A DNA stretch of 64,000 nt from an uncultured Bacteroidaceae bacterium. Its GTDB lineage: Bacteria; Bacteroidota; Bacteroidia; Bacteroidales; Bacteroidaceae. The notes beneath the pieces are model-generated. The model made no database searches. It was not told the origin of the DNA and was given only the letters and a program-made list of their open reading frames with translations. Both the position numbers and the translations under genes were made by a program. The stretch spans positions 1 through 64,000 of the forward strand of contig CAKQYA010000009.1 of the NCBI GenBank assembly GCA_934293005.1, written 5' to 3'. Shown here piece by piece: positions 61,313-64,000 of the stretch (its first letter is position 1; each line of letters begins with the position of its first letter).

Positions 61313-61792
61313 ATGCGATTCATAGGTGATTACACAGCAAAGACGGATGCCAAGGGAAGAGTGTTTCTCCCAGCGGCATTCAGACGAGCTCTCATAGCTG
61401 AGGGCGAGCAGATGCTTGTGTTGCGCTGCGATGTGTTTCAGAAATGCTTAGTGCTATACCCCATTAAAGTGTGGGACAAGCAACTCGAGGAGCTCCAGAA
61501 CAAGCTGAACCCATGGAACAGCAAAGACCAGATGATGCTACGGCAGTTTGTGGCTGATGCCGAACAAATAGAATTGGACAGCCAAGGAAGACTGCTGATG
61601 TCGAAGGGCAAGCTGCAATATGCTGAGATAACGACAGACGTGCGATTCCTCGCCTTAGTGGACCGGATTGAGATATGGAGCAAGCACAGTTTTGAAGAGA
61701 TGCTGGCTCAAGGCTCATCTTTAGGCGCAGACATAGAGATGCGTTTCGGACAGGACAACATGCTGGGACCAGGAGAAGACAAGGCACAATGA
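61313..61792 (+). CDS. mraZ: transcriptional regulator MraZ
   Basis: 159 residues from the ATG at 61313; the frame extends upstream to 61211 but those codons cover the operator and promoter. Two SpoVT/AbrB-like repeats each carry the DxxGR core: AKTDAKGRVFLPAAFR and IELDSQGRLLMSKGKL. MraZ rings bind TGGG repeats and control the division and cell-wall (dcw) cluster. It is the first gene of the cluster, as usual. Confidence 0.95.
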   Translation: MRFIGDYTAKTDAKGRVFLPAAFRRALIAEGEQMLVLRCDVFQKCLVLYPIKVWDKQLEELQNKLNPWNSKDQMMLRQFVADAEQIELDSQGRLLMSKGKLQYAEITTDVRFLALVDRIEIWSKHSFEEMLAQGSSLGADIEMRFGQDNMLGPGEDKAQ

Positions 61793-61881
61793 CAAGGCGG
61801 CCACAAACAAGATGCCCTTTGACACTAACATGCTGACATGATATTGATATCTGGAAAACTAAAATAAACTCACACACAACA

Positions 61882-62799
61882 ATGGCGGAAGAGACTGTTT
61901 ACCATGTGCCAGTGCTCCTGAAAGAGAGCGTGGACGGACTCAACATAACCGAAGGCGGCAACTTTGTCGATGTGACCTTCGGCGGCGGCGGACACAGCAA
62001 AGAGATATACTCTCGTATGGACAAGAACGGCCACTTGTACAGCTTCGACCAAGATGCTGACGCAGAAAAGAACGCTGATGGATTCGACACAAAGCGATTC
62101 ACTTTCGTGAGAAGCAACTTCCGCTTCCTCAAAAACTTCATGCGATACTATGGCGTGGAGCATATCGACGGACTTCTTGCAGACCTCGGAGTGAGCTCAC
62201 ACCATTTTGACGACTCGGCCCGTGGCTTCTCTTTCCGTTTCGAAGGCAAGCTCGACATGAGAATGAACCAACGCGCAAGCATGACAGCAGCAGATGTGGT
62301 CAACACCTATGAAGAGGAACGACTGGCAGACGTGCTTTATCTCTACGGCGAACTCAAACAAAGCCGCAAGATAGCTGCTGCCTTGGTGAAAGCACGCCAG
62401 GAAAAACCAATAGAGACAATAGGCGACCTCATGGAGGTGTCGAAGACTTTCTTCCGCAACGAACGTGAGAAAAAAGACATGGCCAAACTCTTCCAAGCTC
62501 TCAGGATAGAGGTCAACCATGAAATGGACGCCTTGAAGGAAATGCTAAAAAGCGCCACAGAAATGCTCAAGCCAGGCGGCAGACTTGTAATCATAACATA
62601 CCACTCGCTCGAAGACCGCATCGTGAAGAACCTTATGAAGACGGGAAATGTGGAAGGCAAGGAAGACAAGGATTTTTTCGGCAAGGTCAACACACCTTAC
62701 AGACTGGTGAACAGGCAGGTCATAGTACCTACTGATGAAGAGATGACTCGCAACCCGAGAAGCCGCAGCGCAAAGTTGAGAATAGCTGAGAAACTTTGA
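61882..62799 (+). CDS. rsmH: 16S rRNA (cytosine-1402-N4)-methyltransferase
   Basis: 305 residues. YHVPVLLKESVDGL, the SAM site FVDVTFGGGGHSKEIYS, LYSFDQDADAE, GLLADLGVSSHHFDDSARGF and RLVIITYHSLEDRIVK are the RsmH/MraW markers. It methylates N4 of C1402 in the ribosomal P site. It is the second gene of the mraZ cluster, 89 bp after mraZ. Confidence 0.97.
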   Translation: MAEETVYHVPVLLKESVDGLNITEGGNFVDVTFGGGGHSKEIYSRMDKNGHLYSFDQDADAEKNADGFDTKRFTFVRSNFRFLKNFMRYYGVEHIDGLLADLGVSSHHFDDSARGFSFRFEGKLDMRMNQRASMTAADVVNTYEEERLADVLYLYGELKQSRKIAAALVKARQEKPIETIGDLMEVSKTFFRNEREKKDMAKLFQALRIEVNHEMDALKEMLKSATEMLKPGGRLVIITYHSLEDRIVKNLMKTGNVEGKEDKDFFGKVNTPYRLVNRQVIVPTDEEMTRNPRSRSAKLRIAEKL

Positions 62800-62884
62800 C
62801 TGCAAGAACATTAAACTTCCAACATTTACACATTATATATATACAGACATTCACAACTATTGAATCGGGACCAAGAGCAAGCAG

Positions 62885-63562
62885 ATGGCCCACCACAGCA
62901 ATATGACCAAATACAATGACGATCCAGACAAGCAGCAGATGCCAACGGAACAGGCGCAAAGAGAAGACGAGGTGAAAGCCAACGCTTCCAAACTCAGTGA
63001 AGAAGAGAAAGACGCGCGCCAGGCCATAGAGGCTATGCGCAAGTTTGCCAACGAGAATGAGGACGACGCAGGCGAACTGTCGTTCAGCTCTATCATCGGT
63101 GGCGACTTTCTGATGAGCAAATTCGTCAGAAAGCAGGTGGCATTCGTCATGTTCTGCGTTATACTGATGATTATATACACTGGCAACCGATACGACAGCC
63201 AAAAAGACACAATAGTCATAGACAGCCTGCGCTCCGAACTTCAAAATGTCAAATACAATGTGCTCACACAATCGAGCGAACTGATGAACCTCATAAGACA
63301 GTCGAACGTGGAACAACGCCTGAAGCAGACAAGCGACAGTCTGCTGCACAACTCAACCACCCCACCATTCCTCATCAAAATGCACGAAGGAAGCAAGGAA
63401 ACAATGCAGGCTGAAACGAGAGAGGTGGTCATTGGCGAAGCTCCTGAGCCTATCAGCAATGAGGACACAGAAGGAAACAAAAATGAAATTAAGGATAACA
63501 AGACGACAGAAGAAGCTGGCAAACAGGAAAAATCTGATGCCACTGAGGGTAACGGAGAATAA
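62885..63562 (+). CDS. FtsL-like cell-division protein
   Basis: 225 residues. A charged, helical cytosolic N-terminus (~1-80), one membrane helix (VAFVMFCVILMIIYTGNRY, ~85-103), then a coiled coil (DSLRSELQNVKYNVLTQSSE) and an acidic disordered tail. The size and the long N-terminus suit the Bacteroidetes FtsL-like family rather than E. coli FtsL. Its place between rsmH and the PBP gene supports the call. It would connect FtsB/FtsQ with FtsI/FtsW at the septum. Confidence 0.8.
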   Translation: MAHHSNMTKYNDDPDKQQMPTEQAQREDEVKANASKLSEEEKDARQAIEAMRKFANENEDDAGELSFSSIIGGDFLMSKFVRKQVAFVMFCVILMIIYTGNRYDSQKDTIVIDSLRSELQNVKYNVLTQSSELMNLIRQSNVEQRLKQTSDSLLHNSTTPPFLIKMHEGSKETMQAETREVVIGEAPEPISNEDTEGNKNEIKDNKTTEEAGKQEKSDATEGNGE

Positions 63563-63580
63563 ACAACGAGACAACAAGCA

Positions 63581-64000
63581 ATGAAATTCGACAAGAAATA
63601 CATAAAGCTAAGCGTCATCATAATAGTGTTGGGTGCAGCTACCATAATGGTTGCCATCATGGGCATGGCTGTATATACCGCCACTGTCGACAGCGAGGAA
63701 TGGAAGGAGATTGGCAACGTGAGCGTTGGCGACACCGTGCCTCTGCCACCAACACGTGGAAACATCCTGAGCGCCGACGGACAGCTTATGGCAAGCAGCC
63801 TGCCTGACTATAAAATATACATTGACTTCCTGTCAGGCGTTGACCGTCTTGCCGACTCTATCGGTGCCAACGGCAAACCTATCAAGGTGTATGACCCAAA
63901 GCAGCTGCACGACAAGGACTCGATGTGGACGACGAATATCGACACTATATGCGCTGGACTGGCTGACATATGCCCAAGATACACGCAGCAGGAATATAAG
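63581..64000 (+). CDS. penicillin-binding protein (FtsI-type transpeptidase), cut by window edge
   Basis: 140 codons are visible from the ATG at 63581, 18 bp past the FtsL-like stop. One N-terminal membrane helix (IKLSVIIIVLGAATIMVAIM) is followed by the class B PBP pedestal start (PPTRGNILSADGQLMASS). The SxxK, SxN and KTG active-site motifs lie beyond the window. The position in the dcw cluster makes it the septal transpeptidase. Confidence 0.85.
   Translation, partial: MKFDKKYIKLSVIIIVLGAATIMVAIMGMAVYTATVDSEEWKEIGNVSVGDTVPLPPTRGNILSADGQLMASSLPDYKIYIDFLSGVDRLADSIGANGKPIKVYDPKQLHDKDSMWTTNIDTICAGLADICPRYTQQEYK

Overview
The window looks like a chromosome segment from the Bacteroidales, most likely Prevotella-like. 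Four things suggest this. Promoters carry the Bacteroidetes -7 box TAnnTTTG rather than -35/-10 boxes. Start codons follow A-rich leaders with no clear Shine-Dalgarno. A hybrid two-component regulator (HTCS) with a fused AraC domain sits among secreted glycan enzymes. Several large secreted proteins end in a 'GID + short tail' of the kind seen in Prevotella. The family assignment is an inference; no rRNA is present.

Layout. 1-1.1 kb (minus): a dinD gene cut by the window edge and a small HTH regulator, just past the 3' end of tRNA-Leu. 1.4-9.2 kb (minus): tRNA-Leu, an S41 peptidase lipoprotein, a DUF3316-like protein, ParC, and the Pta-AckA acetate pathway. 9.4-12.6 kb: a secreted GH98 enzyme. 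12.7-17.1 kb (minus): HAD phosphatase, NSS symporter, VanZ, CYTH, RF2. 17.3-25.7 kb (plus): LptF/G permease overlapping ribBA, an aminotransferase, and a 1261-residue secreted protein of unassigned family. 26-33 kb: a large envelope protein, FabI, tRNA-Met, MgtC, and a PurF homologue that lacks its glutaminase cysteine. 33.1-35.0 kb: an AAA ATPase plus a DUF4435/TOPRIM protein, the same pairing as the PARIS anti-phage system. 35-50 kb: GH8, GH51, a BNR-type propeller, thioesterase, PHP phosphatase, two tRNA-Phe, an SDR oxidoreductase with UxuA, MaoC, a LuxR-type regulator and the HTCS. 50.3-58 kb: two more very large secreted proteins, one with an Asl1/GH128-like core. 58-60.8 kb: PriA and an outer-membrane barrel. 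61.2-64 kb (plus): start of the division/cell-wall cluster mraZ-rsmH-ftsL-ftsI, cut by the right edge.

Working together: GH98, GH8, GH51, the mannonate dehydratase/SDR pair and an HTCS fit breakdown of arabinose- and glucuronate-decorated xylan and uptake of its uronic acid, but no SusC/SusD pair is present, so this is not a standard polysaccharide utilisation locus.

The intergenic DNA is unusually structured. There are two dispersed inverted-repeat families. Family A is a nested palindrome with core GGTCATTAGACC and lies 3' of five genes. Family B has the arm TTAAGTAGGTGTTCA and occurs at six loci, supplying stop codons and spurious starts. There are also three separate arrays with a 22-bp period whose units contain a small dyad. 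The three tRNA transcription units share an identical promoter-proximal sequence that is not found at the protein-gene promoters here.
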